Assembly: GCA_015178975.1 (NCBI GenBank) | Contig: WHVD01000065.1 | Coordinates: 310,001 to 374,000 of the forward strand | Origin: Hysterangium stoloniferum | Lineage: Eukaryota > Basidiomycota > Agaricomycetes > Hysterangiales > Hysterangiaceae | DNA length: 64,000 nucleotides | Reading direction: 5' to 3' | In this document: positions 45,081 to 57,151 of the stretch, one piece after another | Layout of the letters: the number at the start of each line of letters is the position of its first letter | Numbering within the stretch: position 1 is the stretch's first letter | Notes under the pieces: generated by a model | What the model was told of the DNA's origin: nothing | What the model saw: only the letters and a program-made list of their open reading frames with translations | Databases searched by the model: none | Translations under genes and position numbers: made by a program

Positions 45081-46233
45081 CTAGTCTCCAAGCCACAACC
45101 CCTTCATCCTCGCAGCAAGTCCAAGATACTTCTCAAACGCAGGAAGGTAACACGGGCCATTGTAAGAGAGGGCGGGATCTAGCCGATTCATTCCATTGTC
45201 ATACATCTCCATGTCATCGTTGCCCATCAAGGAGTCCGAGTCGGAGTTGGAGTCGCTGTAGTTCAAACTAGTGTCAGAAGATGCATAGTAGTCCTTAGAG
45301 GACCATACAGCGGGGCGAAGGCGGCAGTTGATATCGGGGTACGGGGTATCGACATATTCGCCCTCCGTGGCGGTCATGGTATTCCAACTGAGAGACTCCA
45401 ACAGCGCGAGCGGTTGTCCTTTGCAGGAGAGGACGCGGCCATTGACGGGCCTGGTGATAGGAGAGCGCCCGTAGGCGAGGAAGGGACCCGTTGCGTCAGG
45501 GGACTGATGACAATAATCAACAGACAGTCATAGATTAGTCTTAATAAAACACATTACTTTCGCAGACGCGGCAGCATCACGTCGCCACCTAGAGCTGACG
45601 ATCTTGCGATCAGTACTTTCGGCGTCCGTGCCGGCAGGTGGTGATTTAGAACGAGAAGCTCGCTTTTGGTAGGGGGCGAGCTTCTGACGGGGCTGCGTGT
45701 TTCTTCCATTGCGCGATCGGGTTCTCCTATCGTAGGAGTCGTCCGTATCGGAGTCTCTCTCCGTAATCCTGAAATGGGTGCAGAGTCATTAGCATAGAAA
45801 CGTGACTAGTGAGGAGAATGGGAAACGGACAAATTGAGCGTCTTCAACTTGGTAACGCACTGCGAGAGATGACATTGGTGAGATAAATGAGTGTACTGCA
45901 ATGTCGACTAGCGCTTACTGCATCAATGCAAGACTGAGAGGACGCGGCCCTATATATAGCAGGTAGCGTCAGTGATATATATATGGTTAAGCACTAGTGA
46001 ACCTTACAAATGCATGTTGTCAAAATCAGCCACAAACTGATGGAGGGTATGAGGGAACGTATATGAGATATCATTTGACGACGTACACTCTCAATCAGAG
46101 CCTGATCGACGTCAGGGTATTTGGTGGTGATATCCTTCACCACACGCGTCTTGCGGAACGGGCGTCCCTTGGGTGAAGAGGCAAGGTGCTGAGGAAGAGA
46201 GGACGAAAGGGTTCCTAGATCGAGTGCAGACAT
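45081..46233 (-). CDS. Conserved-looking hypothetical protein, 6 exons including three micro-exons
   Basis: Function unknown. The model complement(join(45081..45503,45558..45768,45831..45859,45919..45949,46008..46036,46087..46233)) gives 289 residues with every splice in frame; exons 2-4 are only 29, 31 and 29 nt. The N-terminus is Ser/Leu-rich, then basic (GRPFRKTRVVKDITTKYPDV), a helical stretch spans the micro-exons (SFVADFDNMHLAAS; CVTKLKTLNLITERDSD), then an Arg/Ser/Lys-rich disordered region, and an acidic Asp/Ser tail (SLNYSDSNSDSDS). No signal peptide or membrane helix. The alternating basic and acidic disorder suggests a nuclear or scaffold-type role, but that is a guess. The upstream TATA-like TTTTATACTC is at about 46315-46324. 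Confidence 0.7.
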
Positions 46234-48552
46234 CTTGAGTGCTTGGGTATGAGGCTGGCGGAAATCGATGGTGGGTGGTGGTGAAAAGCGGAGCTCCGTA
46301 GACGCCTAACATCCCTTTTATACTCTTTAAGGGTCGAAGTCGTCACAATTTCTATTGAAGACCAGATGACAAGGCGAATCAAAGTTTCGGAAGAGTCCCC
46401 GAAAACTCCTGAGAATAATGATCATATTTGATATTTTCGAAGATTGGTAGGAAATAGAAAAAAAAAGGCTGAAACATTGTTCTCCAACTTCATGTGACTT
46501 ACATCAACCAGTGCTATAGTGTCACAAATACAAGGAAAATGACAGGTAGAGCATCAGTGCGATAAGCAGAGACGATCCTTAACGTGTCACAGCGGCGGTT
46601 GGTCCGAACATAGTCCGCCAAAGTGAGAAATCATGCGCAAGAGCTGTATAAATATTGGGTACGACATCAGGATATAATGAGCAAGCTCTAAAAGATATAA
46701 ATAAAATTGGATGTGGTTTGGGAAGAAAAGTATCGCAGTAGACGTCACAGGATGATTCCCCAGAGGTAGGTATTGGGATGGAAGGAGGACCGAACAAACC
46801 AACACATTGAGGAGACCCCGATTGTGTTCGGGTTGCCAATTGACAGTGGACACAGCGACACATCGCCGCTGCTTTGATTTCAAATTGTATCGCTAATCTG
46901 AAACTGACACTTGCTATTGAACAAAAAATTGCTCCCGTTGTATATCCTAGTGGGTTTTAAAGTTTCCGAATCAATGTATAAGCAATGCAATTCTTGGGAG
47001 TATACAGCCTAGATTTCGTGACCTCAGTTTCTTCAACAGGGCTAAGAGCAGCAGCGTCATTCGTCATCGTTCAGAGGACGCCAAATGGTGTGTTGTGCCC
47101 TCCCACGCTGACTAAGCCCCACCACATTCGGAAGACGTTGCAACACGACGTTTCTCGCTAAGGTTTGATTTCTCTCATGTATCTGCTACTCCCCTTATAC
47201 CTATATATCCACTACATACTAGGGAATGGCTCATTTATTGACATATCGATGTTTTTATTTGACGCGAACCGGAAGTCCCTCGCCACTATAGTTTCATGGC
47301 CACTTTGACATCAACCTTCGCTTCAACTGTTATCTATGGTGGAAAAGCAGTCAGAGGATCGATTATGTACCTGTCGCTCATGGGCGTCATCGATGAGCAC
47401 ACTGTAGAGCCGTGCCTCGCAAACACAATAGACTCTAATATTACTTCCCCGTAAACAGTACTGTGTCTAGCTGTAGAAGTGTATTCTCTTAGCATACATA
47501 TGCTCACTATGGGAAGCAAGAAATTGTCTCTTCACCTGATGCTCAATGAGATATATCATGCCAGTCCTCGCATCCCTCTTGTATCATCGCACTTTGTTCT
47601 TCGTCCGCCAGTCGTGTTTCCTGTCTAAAGCGGACTTACAGTAATTCACCACCAGACTGCACTCTCATCTGTACCCATGTCACGGAAAATTTCGTCAGCA
47701 GCCGAAAGCAAGCCGTCCCTTTTGCGTGCGGAATGTCTTCCATACTGCCATTGCCTCCCTGAGGTTCGAGGTATCCCCCTGCACGACGAGAAATGTGACG
47801 CGTTAGAAAAGTGGAAAAAGCTAGTACTCAGACGTCGTGGACATTAGGTCCGATCTGAGAGTGCATCAGACGAACAGCCGAAATATCGATCCCATAATTT
47901 GATGGTACGCCTGATCTGCATTCATGACCAGTTGGTTCAAGTCGTCTGCGCGGCGAGGTTCTGAGTAATTTTCAAATTTAAATTTATATTTGAATTTGAA
48001 TATTCAGCCTACACCTTGCCGGCATGTCGGATCGTCAGTCTTTCGTCCTGTTCCCAATCGCCACATACATGGAAATCGAAGACCATTGCAGGTGTCGATT
48101 TCCTTGGCTCCAGCTTTACGCTTCCTCGAGTAGCCACAAAATGGCATATATGGGCTCATATTATGCTATTATTACTTATTTAATTTATTATAATTTTTAA
48201 TTAATTATTTTGCCCTTATTTACTTAGTTATTGTTTCACAGCACCTTGTTGTAGTCTTGCAGGTGCATTTTGAGTGTCACATGACATCACATAAGCTGAC
48301 CACGATATCACAGTCACTGATGTGACTGTAATGATATGGATGAGTCATTAATTTACTTCTGTCCCAGGATCACAGCCCCCACAAATTGGTGAACCTTTGA
48401 GTTCAGGCATAGGATTGGGACCCTTGTCTCAAACATTGGAGTCATAGGATAAATAAATGGTAAGAAATAAGTTAAATATGAGATCATTATTGTCCAAATG
48501 ATAATCTTGTAAAATACTTAAATAGTTAAATATTTAGTTATCAAAATGTATA
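46234..48552. other. Host intergenic region with possible unmodelled exons
   Basis: A minus-strand frame at 46579-46863 (MCRCVHCQLATRTQSG...) and exon-like segments with a TCGTGCAG acceptor near 47790 (GDTSNLREAMAVWKTFRTQKG) look partly coding but could not be assembled into a gene. The last about 400 bp become very AT-rich and CpG-poor. Confidence 0.35.
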
Positions 48553-49242
48553 TGTTAGGGCAACACTAACAAGGCTACCAAACACAAGATAAAACACAGA
48601 AATATGAAGTGAAGAGGGGATAGCTCAATGACAGGGGAGATAACACTTGTTTTAGTGGGATTCCTAAGAGATTGAAACTAAAGACTAGCTATGTACATGC
48701 CCCCTATTTATACTATTTATTTAATATTTAATATTTATTAGAAACTTGAAAAATACTGAAAACGGATTGTATGCACCCTACAGTGCCTAGCTGCGCTTTC
48801 GGCGCTTATGTGAGCCCGCCCGGGGCTGTGTAGATCCGTGTGGCATGCCGGCGTTTGCATAGGCTCCAACTGTGGTTGGAGTGTCGATGCACCAGGAGGC
48901 CTCTATGGGCACACAGTGCGAAGCACTGTGTTCCATCAGAGCATAGGCGGTGGCATTGGCCTTGAGTCAGTGGCAGTTGCGGCGACCTTGTGATGACGAT
49001 GGCTGCAGCCTTGCAATGACAGCGGATATGGCCGTGTGATGATGGTGACAGCGGCGACGACTTTGTGATGGCGGCATGGCCTTTTGACGGTAGTGTGATT
49101 ATGTAATCGTGTTCGTACCTATATCTGTGTGTAGGTGCATATATGGACCTTATAAAATATAGAAAAATGTAGAAAAAATGTAGAAAAATATAAAATAAAA
49201 TAAAATAAATGGCAACCATATATTATATATATTGCCCTGACA
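48553..49242. mobile_element. 690-bp TG...CA element with 5-bp duplication and GC-rich core
   Basis: Perfect duplications GTATA flank it (48548-48552 and 49243-49247). The ends are inverted: TGTTAGGGCAA versus the reverse of TTGCCCTGACA, 10 of 11 matching. A weak tRNA-like A box (GATAGCTCAATG) is at about 48620. The middle (48785-49100) is GC-rich with a CACAGTGC-GAA-GCACTGTG hairpin, and the last 100 bp are A/T-rich, similar in layout to the lambda LTRs. It could be a solo LTR or a non-autonomous inverted-repeat element. Confidence 0.7.
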
Positions 49243-49247
49243 GTATA

Positions 49248-49924
49248 TACATAAGGAGGGCCAAAATTCCACAATAAAATAATTTATCACACAATTTTAC
49301 TGCATCAGCCTTTGAGCTTATCTCATCATCCTAAGGACAATAATAGCCTTAGTCTGATCTACTAACTGCAAGAACCTACACAGAATCTTGAACTCTTTGT
49401 CAGCACTCTTGAACTTAGCTAATCATCTAAGTTCCATCATCCTCATAGCTACCCTTAGGCTTATTAAATACATAGTAAACCTAACAAGTCTCCTTACTAA
49501 AATTCCTGCCAACACTTAGATTATTCAAGACCCATACCTTAACCTAGTGAATTAATCAATTACAAGCACACAAAAAATCTGACACAATTATCTTCTCTAT
49601 TAATAAAATATTTAACTCCTTTTTAAATATCTAGTAATAGTAAAGAATAAGTATATGAGAAAGCAAAGCTTATATCAAGTCTCTGCCAAGTTACTGTGCA
49701 TATATACTCAGCTTCCAGCCCTTATTCTCAAGGAGTAGTTGATTATTTGCTAAAAGAGTTACACATTGTTCTTTTGGACCATTCAATAATCAAAATAAGC
49801 ATTGATTTTAGTTATTTAAGCTTAATAGTGCAACTAATTAATCTATCAGTATTTAAAGTACTGGACCTTTGCTTATTTTATTGTTGAAGCTCTGTGACAC
49901 TATAACATATATTGAGCTATCGGA
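49248..49924. other. AT-rich CpG-free stretch
   Basis: No CpG-containing or coding structure recognised between the 690-bp element and the truncated gypsy RT. Probably ancient repeat DNA. Confidence 0.35.
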
Positions 49925-51949
49925 GAGAAACCCATAAATACATTACACTCATAGACCTGTTCATTATGTGCCACAGGATCCTCAGAGTAGATAAGAATGT
50001 CATCCAAATAAACAATGATGCATACATCAAGCATGTCAGAGAAAATATCATTAATAAAATGTTGAAAAACAGATGGAGCATTGGTTAGCCCAAAGGGCAT
50101 TACCAACCATTCAAAAGCTCTGTAATGGGTCTGGAAAGTGGTTTTCCACTCATCTCCCTCAGTGATCCAGATCAAGTGGTAGGTGTTAAGAATTGAAAAC
50201 TGACTAATGTTGGTAGGCCGATGGGGACTGATCGGAAGGACTTGGCTTCAGCTTATGTGCTGTGCCCTCGCAACTTTCTGTCAGGTATCCTTAAATTTTG
50301 GACAGGTGAAGACTAGTCCTAACAAATACCTTTCGGCAGAACTGCCGATCGGAACTGAAGGATAAGTCAAGTGTCAGGCCAAGGGGTTGGGGACCGAGAG
50401 TGGGCAAGCGCACGTGAAGGTGGATAGTGGAGTACTTACTATGAGACTTCTATAGATGTAAGAGGGTATTCTGAGTCAATATTCTGATTGCCTAGTAATT
50501 ACAACTACAACGGGATGATATACAAGTATTTGGCATCTAGGAAATACTACCTAGGAGAAGAGTGGAAAACGGTATTGACAAATAAGCTTGACTAGGAATG
50601 GGAAGGTTACGATTAGTTCGGGGGCCGTGAGATAACCGAGAGTGGAATTACGAAGAAAGGAAATAGTCCAAGGGTTACAAGTATATATAGACATATGTGA
50701 AACATCGAGTAGAACAGATCATCATAATAAAAGGGATGTATCAAAGTTTAACCACAAGTATATTTTGATGGGGGCGTAAATGGAGTTTGATCACCATGAA
50801 GGCATACGTCAGCATTGGGAAGCCGACGGTTTCTGATGTGAAGACTTGAACGATGACTTGAATCATCAATAGGAGGTGATAACCTCGGGGACCATCGGGT
50901 TGTGACATGGTCGTAACAGTAGGCATATTTGAGGTCTATCTTGGTATAGATCTGGGCATTCCATAGAGCATCAAGTAGATTGGAAATAAGTGCCATCTTT
51001 GTTCCTAACAAAAGGGACTGGTGCTCTGAAAGGAGACTTTGATGGCCAGATAAAACCTATGGACAAATGTTCATCCAAGAAATCCCGTATGGTGGAGAGT
51101 TCCATGGAGGACAGCAGGTAAATATGTCCAAGGGGTGGCTGGGCCCCATCTTCAAGGTTGATTTTTTTTAAGTCATACTGTCTGTAGGGCGGAAGCTGGT
51201 CAGCTTTTTGCTTACTAAAAACATCTGCAAAGTCATGATATTTCTCTGGGATGCCTTCTACATAGGTCAGTGATATGCTCAGATTCCAGAGTTGCAAACA
51301 TCCAGTTGCTTCATCAACTTTCAAATTGATTGTGAACACCTGGGATCCATCCAATTTTGTAGCCCTAATGAAAGCTGCTGCATTAATGAGGGAAATGGAT
51401 GGGATTACCATGGGTTCCAGTGAAGCCAAAAATGTCAAAATGGCTGGGGATGATACAGTTATATCAGGTGTGGTGGGCATCCAGAAAGTAATACTGCCTG
51501 ATACCCAGTCAATCAATGGGTTGTGTCAGGTAAGCCAGCTACAGTATGTCCAAGGATGTCCGAGCAAGTTGGGTCCAACTGCATCACATAAAAAATGACT
51601 GTCTGTAATGTTCCACATGGGAACTGGATAGGTAGGTTGCAAGCTTGGGTAATAACCAAATTGCTTGTATCATCGAAAAGTCAGAGTCCAACTGGATTTA
51701 TTGAATAGGTTGACAACAAATTTTTTCAGATGAATTCAATATCTACAAAACAATGGGTCAAGCCAGAATCCAGAAGAGTGGAAAAAATGGAGTGTGGGAT
51801 CATATCACAAGTAAATTTTACAGATAATGAGTCAGAGTTCAAAAGAGTGGATGTGTTAAGATAGGTGAATGTATGGAGAGTTAACACAACCTCAACCTAC
51901 ATGGAGTCTGGAATTTTTTTGGATCAGAAGCTGGTTCCTCCTTCAACAG
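49925..51949 (-). pseudogene. Ty3/gypsy protease-RT fragment with LTR insertion
   Basis: Minus strand from 51870: a protease-like segment with STLLDSG-like catalytic region, the linker DWVSGSITFWMP, KYHDFADVFSKQKADQLPPYRQYDL, then RT (PLGHIYLLSSMEL, FIWPSKSPFRAPVPFV, IDLKYAY), an LTR insertion at 50184-50918, and RT again (HLIWITEGDEWKTTFQTHY, LTNAPSVFQHFINDIF, YLDD active site). It stops near 49930, within the RT, so RNase H and integrase are missing. Related to, but distinct from, the chromovirus at 52500-59265. Confidence 0.85.
50184..50918 (-). repeat. Solo LTR (zeta family) in the gypsy RT
   Basis: Plus-strand ends TGTTAAGAATT and TGGTCGTAACA; perfect 5-bp duplications GTAGG (50179-50183, 50919-50923). 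Removal rejoins RT residues KYAY and HLIWI. The conserved LTR box is at 50241-50270. Its U3 start (TGTTACGACCATGTC in minus orientation) matches 42849-43923. Confidence 0.9.
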
Positions 51950-52499
51950 TGTTAAGTGCCATGTCGGAACTTATTCCAGAACTATCAGAAGGTTACCAGG
52001 AACCTGGAAACTATTGGATAGGGTCAGGATGTCAGCTTCAGCTTATGTGCTGCACCTCTATGCAAACACTCGGAAGTCCTTAATTTCAAAGATGGGACTT
52101 ATGCTGGAAGATATGGATATTCAGAGTTCCGAAGAGTTCCAAATATCAAGCATACAGAAAGACGGAAGAGGGAATAAGAAACTAAGTCAATATCAGATCT
52201 AAAGTAAAGTACAAATTCGCAGAAACTAATATAAGTCTTCTCATTATTGTACTACAAACTAAGACCACAATAAGACCGAAATAGAAGTATTCTGAAACGG
52301 GAATACAATAAGATGAATTGGGGAGACACTATTCTGAAACAGGAATATAATAAACAAACGAGTGAATACTTGTCAATGGACAAATTACCAAATGTGGAAC
52401 AAGGGAAGATTACTGAAGATGTGGTAACTATGATGTTCTGTAGTTGGAAGTCAGAAGTCAGAGGTTGGATATTGAAACATCTGGGAATGGGTCATAACA
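51950..52499 (-). repeat. 3' LTR of the chromovirus (theta family)
   Basis: In minus orientation it begins TGTTATGACCC directly after a polypurine tract (CAGGGGGGTAC, 52500-52510) and ends GGCACTTAACA. It holds the conserved LTR box at 52031-52057. Its position after the chromodomain integrase on the same strand identifies it as the 3' LTR. Confidence 0.75.
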
Positions 52500-52682
52500 G
52501 TACCCCCCTGTTAGGCCAAAGTCCCATAGAGGCGATCAGGTACTGAGTAGTTGAAGTGATGGTTGATTGTTATGTGTCGTGAAATTTATGCAATTCTGGA
52601 AGTGAGAGTTTGGCTGCTGGTCTGAATATAAAAACTTCCAAATATTCGAATTAATGATTTTGTTTCTTTAACCACAACTTGC

Positions 52683-53660
52683 ATGTCAATTCATCAACTG
52701 TTATTTGCCACTACCCTGGAAGATTCAGATGCCAAAATTACCATGCTCGAAAAAATGTCAAAGGTCGAAGAACTTCAATGAAAACGACAGAGGATGGAGG
52801 AGTTGAAGCGACGACAAGAGGAGGAGGAAAAAGTGTTGATGTGGGAATTGAAGGAGGTAGAAGAGGTGGAAAAGTGCAAGTTGGAGCAGGTAAAGGTGGA
52901 AAAGGAGGCATGGTTGCAGAAAATGGTGGAGGATCAGAAGTTGAAGGATGAAGTGGAGAAAAAGCAGTGGGAGGCCGAGGCAGTGGAAAAGTGAGTGAAG
53001 GAGATAAGGGAGGGAAAAGTAAGTCAAAACAACAATGTTCTGTGTTTCTTCCGATAACAATTGAGCACAGTGAAAAGCCATGGAGGTGGAAGTAGAGGGA
53101 GAGGCTGGGCCTTCAAGTCCTAAAGTAAGTGATTCTGTAAAAGGTTGGAAGTTAACTAATTTCCGAAACAGAAACAAAAGGTCAAAGCTCTGGAACAGAT
53201 GGAAATCGTCCATGACAGTCCATGTTATTGGTACTCGATTCAGAATTTGACTTGTTGGAAACAGAAGTTAAAATGGGGTGGAACTTCTCAAAGGCACCGT
53301 GGATGTGTTAGTTTTTATTGGGATGGAACTAATGAAAATGTGGGATGCTTTGGAGTGCAATAATGATATCCAGGAAAAAGGTTTCTGGTCATTGACCTGG
53401 AATTTCTGGAGGCAGAATGATTTTCTGGAGAAGGTAATGGTTAGCATCAGCGTTATTGCAGTTTCTGAAAGGTTTTCCAATAAGGCAAGGGACTAGCCAA
53501 ATGATCCATTGGCAGAATGTGTGGAGAAAAGGTGGGAGTCGGGAAAGGGGCCAGAAAATGAGGATGATGAAGTGCAGGATACGGTGGAAAGTGTGGAGAT
53601 TGCGGATGATACAGGAGTTGAAGCAGAAGGAGGATTTGGGGTGTCAGAAACTTTAAAATA
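52683..53660 (+). pseudogene. Antisense coiled-coil ORF inside the chromovirus
   Basis: On the strand opposite to pol. A start at 52683 leads, with one in-frame stop, into a Lys/Glu-rich heptad-like coiled coil at 52794-52994 (EELKRRQEEEEKVLMWELK). Further plus-strand frames to 53660 include a Trp/Leu-rich piece (LEKVMVSISVIAVSERF) and an acidic tail (DEVQDTVESVEIADDTG), separated by shifts. A TATA-like GAATATAAAAAC is at about 52626-52637, some 50 bp upstream of the start. It may be an extra antisense gene of this element family or a gag from another element. Not functional here. Confidence 0.5.
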
Positions 53661-53689
53661 GTTGTAATAATATTTTTTTTTGACTTGCA

Positions 53690-55420
53690 TGATTTTGAAG
53701 AAATGAGTGTCAAATCGGAAGTATCAGAAAATAAACAGAAAGAGAATGGAAAGAAAGTCCAGAGTGACGATAAAGGTCCGGGTTTACTAGAATACATGGT
53801 GTGGAAGTCTGTTACAATTTCTGTAGCATGTCCAAGTTCCGTAGCCAATATCCATGAGGTTTCTTCATCAGTACCTTTGTAGCCTGCCCATTTGACCAAA
53901 TAGAGCAATTTACAAATATGTTGGTGATTGTCAATTTTAGGGCAGACATTCTGAAAAGGTAATTCTGCAGATCGAAGACATCAATTCTCAGGTGCAGTTA
54001 TCAGGGTTCTCTGTCAATGGTGACTGGAGGGGGCGGAGGTTGATTACATTCCGGGATATTGTTAGGAACACAAGGTTCTAACATAGAAATGTGGAAAATG
54101 GGGTGAACTGCTCACATACTATCGGGAAGTCGGAGAGTCCAGGAAAGTGAGCCGGCTTGTGCTATAATTTTGAAAGGGCCTCAGAACTTCTCAGCAAGTT
54201 TTTTAGAAGGTCGGGTAGTTTGGAAGAATTGAGCTTTTACAAAAACCTGATCACCAATTTTAAAGTTAGGAGGCAGAACCCTGTTTTTGTCTGTGGAATG
54301 TTGATAATGTTCTTGAGCGGAAGAAATAGCTTTCTGAAGTTCTTGATGTAACTCGTCGAGGTCAGTAATAAATTCTTGAGCATGGGTGGGTGCCAAATCT
54401 CATTCAGAATGTACTGTGAGATTTGGATTATAGCCTTTATTGGCAAAAAAATGAGAGATGCCGGTAGTTGCATTTGGACAGTTATTGTAGGTGAATTCTG
54501 TGAGCGGAAGAAGGGATTTCCAGTTGTCCTGTTGGTAGTTGCAATAGATGTGGAGATATTGTTCCAGTGTTTGATTAACACGTTCCATTTGTCCATCACC
54601 TTCTGGATGATAATCCCAAGGTGAAGCGTAATTTCATGTCAAGGGCTTTTCCAAGGGACTGGAAGAAATGGGAAACGAACTTGGAGCCTCAATTGGAAGT
54701 TATGTGAGATGGAACACCATGTTTGGAAAATACATGAATAATGAAAAGTTCCACTAATTGTAAGGATGTGATTGTATTATGAGTGGGTATGAAAATTCCT
54801 TGTTTTGAGAATTGATCCACAACAACTAGGATGGATGTAAAGCCTTGGAAGTCAGAAGTTGTATGATAAAATCCATGGAAATTGAGTTCCAGGGTTTTTC
54901 CAGTATCAGAAGTTGCTTGAGAAGGCCGTATGGCTTATGTCTCTGTGATTTAGAGCATAAGCAGGTGGTGTATGACTTACAGAACTGGGTTATGAAATCT
55001 TGGAGGTTGGGCCAAGTATATTCTCTTTGGATAAGAGTATTGTTAATGCTGTAATGTCTGGAGATTGGATGATTGTGTTTGTACTGAAGTACACGGAGTC
55101 AGAGATTATTGGAATCTGGAATGTAGATACGTCCATTGAGACAGATGAAACCTTGAGAGCCTTGTGACCATTGGGGTTGGTCAGGATTATCAGGAACTTC
55201 TAGGTGTGGCTTGAGGGCTGGATCAGAAGTGAGTGTGGAAAGAATATCTTGATGTACATAATTGCTCAATGTCCATAATCATAATGCTATGCATAATTGG
55301 ATAGTAGAGGGAAGTCACTTGAATAGATGTGGAAAGTTGCTGTGTTGTAAAAACTGGTTTCAAGTTATGCAGATTAACAATGGTGTAGTTGCTTTCCCCC
55401 TCTTTAGGATAGATGTCCTA
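53690..55420 (-). pseudogene. Gypsy integrase with C-terminal chromodomain
   Basis: Minus-strand pieces: NQTLEQYLHIYCNYQQDNWK and EFTYNNCPNATTGISHFF (end of the catalytic core), KIGDQVFVKAQFFQTTRPSKK (GPF/GPY-like region), and a chromodomain beginning LYLVKWAGYKGTDEETSW, with the expected aromatic residues, ending TDFHTMYSSKPGP. The zinc-binding N-terminus and first catalytic residues (near 54900-55300) are partly recognisable but frameshifted. Confidence 0.8.
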
Positions 55421-55462
55421 TTGTCAGGTCATGGCATCTGATTTTCCACCAAGATGTCTGGG

Positions 55463-56677
55463 TCAGAAACGGATAATCATGTTGAAAGTGGAGAGAAAGT
55501 TGGACCAGCAGGCTTGCCGGCAGGTCAAAAGTTTAGTGGTAGAAAAATATTCGAGATTTTTGTGATCGGTAATGACATCAACAGGAGTTGCAGAACCTTC
55601 AAAGTAGTGCCGCCAATGTTTAAAAGCTTCAAAGATTGCCAAAAGTTCCTTATAATGAACATCATAGTTGAGTTTGGACACTGAAAGTGTCTGAGAAAGG
55701 AATGCGACTGGATGAATTTCACTGTTGGAATCTTGAATGGAAAGGATTGTGGCAATTGCATAGTCAGAAGCATCAGTTTCCACAATAATCAGAACATCAG
55801 GTTTCCAATGAGAAAGAATCGGAGTGGAAGTGAAAGCATTTTTTAAAGTCTGGAAAGCAGAGCGGCATTTGTTGTCAAAAACCCATGGTTGAGATTTACG
55901 GGTAAGGCAAGTGAGTGGTATTGTAATGTCCGAGTAGTTCTGAATAAAACGATGGTAGAAGTTTGTGAAACCTAAAAATGACTGAATGGCTTTGACTTTC
56001 CGTGGTTCAGGCCAATCACAGACAACTTGAACCTTGGTTTTGTCCATACAGAGACCATCAGGTCCGATAATGAAACCTAAATATTCAATAGAATCCATGT
56101 CAAAATAGCATTTTTTACCATTGGCAAAAAGACTGTTTTTTCCGAGTCTTCAGAAAACTTCACAGACTTGCTCATCATGAAGAGTGGAATCCTCGGAAAA
56201 TACTAAAATGTCATCCAAATAGACTATAACACATATGTCAAGCATGTCGGAAAATATATCATTAACAAGATGTTGAAAAGTGAAAGGGGCATTGGTAAGG
56301 CCGAATGGCATAACCAACCATTCAAAGGATCCATAGCGAGTTCAAAAAGCAGTTTTCCATTCATCACCCTCAGCAATTCAGACCAAATGATAGGCATGTT
56401 TAAGGTCTATTTTAGTATAAATCCAAGCTTTCCATGGGGCATTGAGTGAGTTGGTAATGAGTGGAAGTGGGTACTTATCTTTCTGTGTGATGGAATTTAA
56501 TCCTCTGAAATCAACACAGAGTCAAAGAAAACCATCCTTTTTCTTGACAAAAAGGATGCGTGCTCCATACAAAGACTTTGAGGGATGGATAAAACCTATC
56601 GACAGATGTTCATCCAAGAACTCCCAAATAGATGAAAGTTCCGATTGGGATAATGGGTAAATAGGTCCTAACAGAGG
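55463..56677 (-). pseudogene. Gypsy reverse transcriptase-RNase H
   Basis: Copies element RNA into DNA. Minus strand: RT N-terminal part (PIYPLSQSELSSIWEFLDEHL, FIHPSKSLYGARILFVKKKDG), YLDD active site (near 56215), connection (FLGFTNFYHRFIQNYS), then RNase H (ETDASDYAIATILS, KELLAIFEAFKHWRHY, VITDHKNLEYF). A handful of stops and frameshifts, e.g. near 56145 and 56340, disable it. The long uninterrupted stretch 55463-56098 suggests moderate age. Confidence 0.88.
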
Positions 56678-57151
56678 TGTGAAGAGTGGTAGAAGTTCAG
56701 ACCATTCTATATACGAAGAAATGAGTAGAAAGGAAGAATATTGACCTATTCGGTGCAATATAAGAGAAAGTGAGAGAAAGAGCACGAGATGACGAAGGAG
56801 TCAACGAGTGCAATGGTTCGAGTGGAGGCCTTGACTATTACAGTTCGAGGCCAGAAGTGTTCAGTAGTTCAGATAATGCTACCTAAGTGGTAGCTGACAC
56901 GTTACCCTGATCACCGCTCGTAGTAGACCTAGTTTATGTCTTACGAGTGGTGGTTCTTGGGTTAAAGTGTGTCTGAGTTCCAATTGGTGCTGAGTGCACC
57001 CACAAGTATACACAATGCTTCGAACTAATGAAATATGCGATATTCGAAGAATATGAAAGATAGTAAAATATGAATAGAATATGTAAAATATAAATGAAAT
57101 AAAAGGAGTGTTTTACCACAATGAAACTGTGGTAAAAGCATACTCCTCACA
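56678..57151 (+). repeat. Solo LTR (lambda family, young copy) in the chromovirus
   Basis: TGTGAAGAGTGG...ACTCCTCACA, 474 bp, perfect 5-bp duplications AGAGG (56673-56677, 57152-57156). Its removal rejoins the protease-RT linker (IEPSSNP / LLGPIYPLS). Nearly identical in sequence and length to 41869-42343, so both inserted relatively recently. Confidence 0.92.

Noticed and set aside
46579..46883. Cys-containing minus-strand ORF as a gene
   Set aside because: Two overlapping frames are open by chance and no consistent intron phase joined the plausible pieces.
52758..53213. Minus-strand 151-codon frame as a chromovirus protein
   Set aside because: It is Leu/Phe-rich low-complexity sequence that is the complement of the Lys/Glu coiled coil on the plus strand; the plus strand gives the sensible protein.
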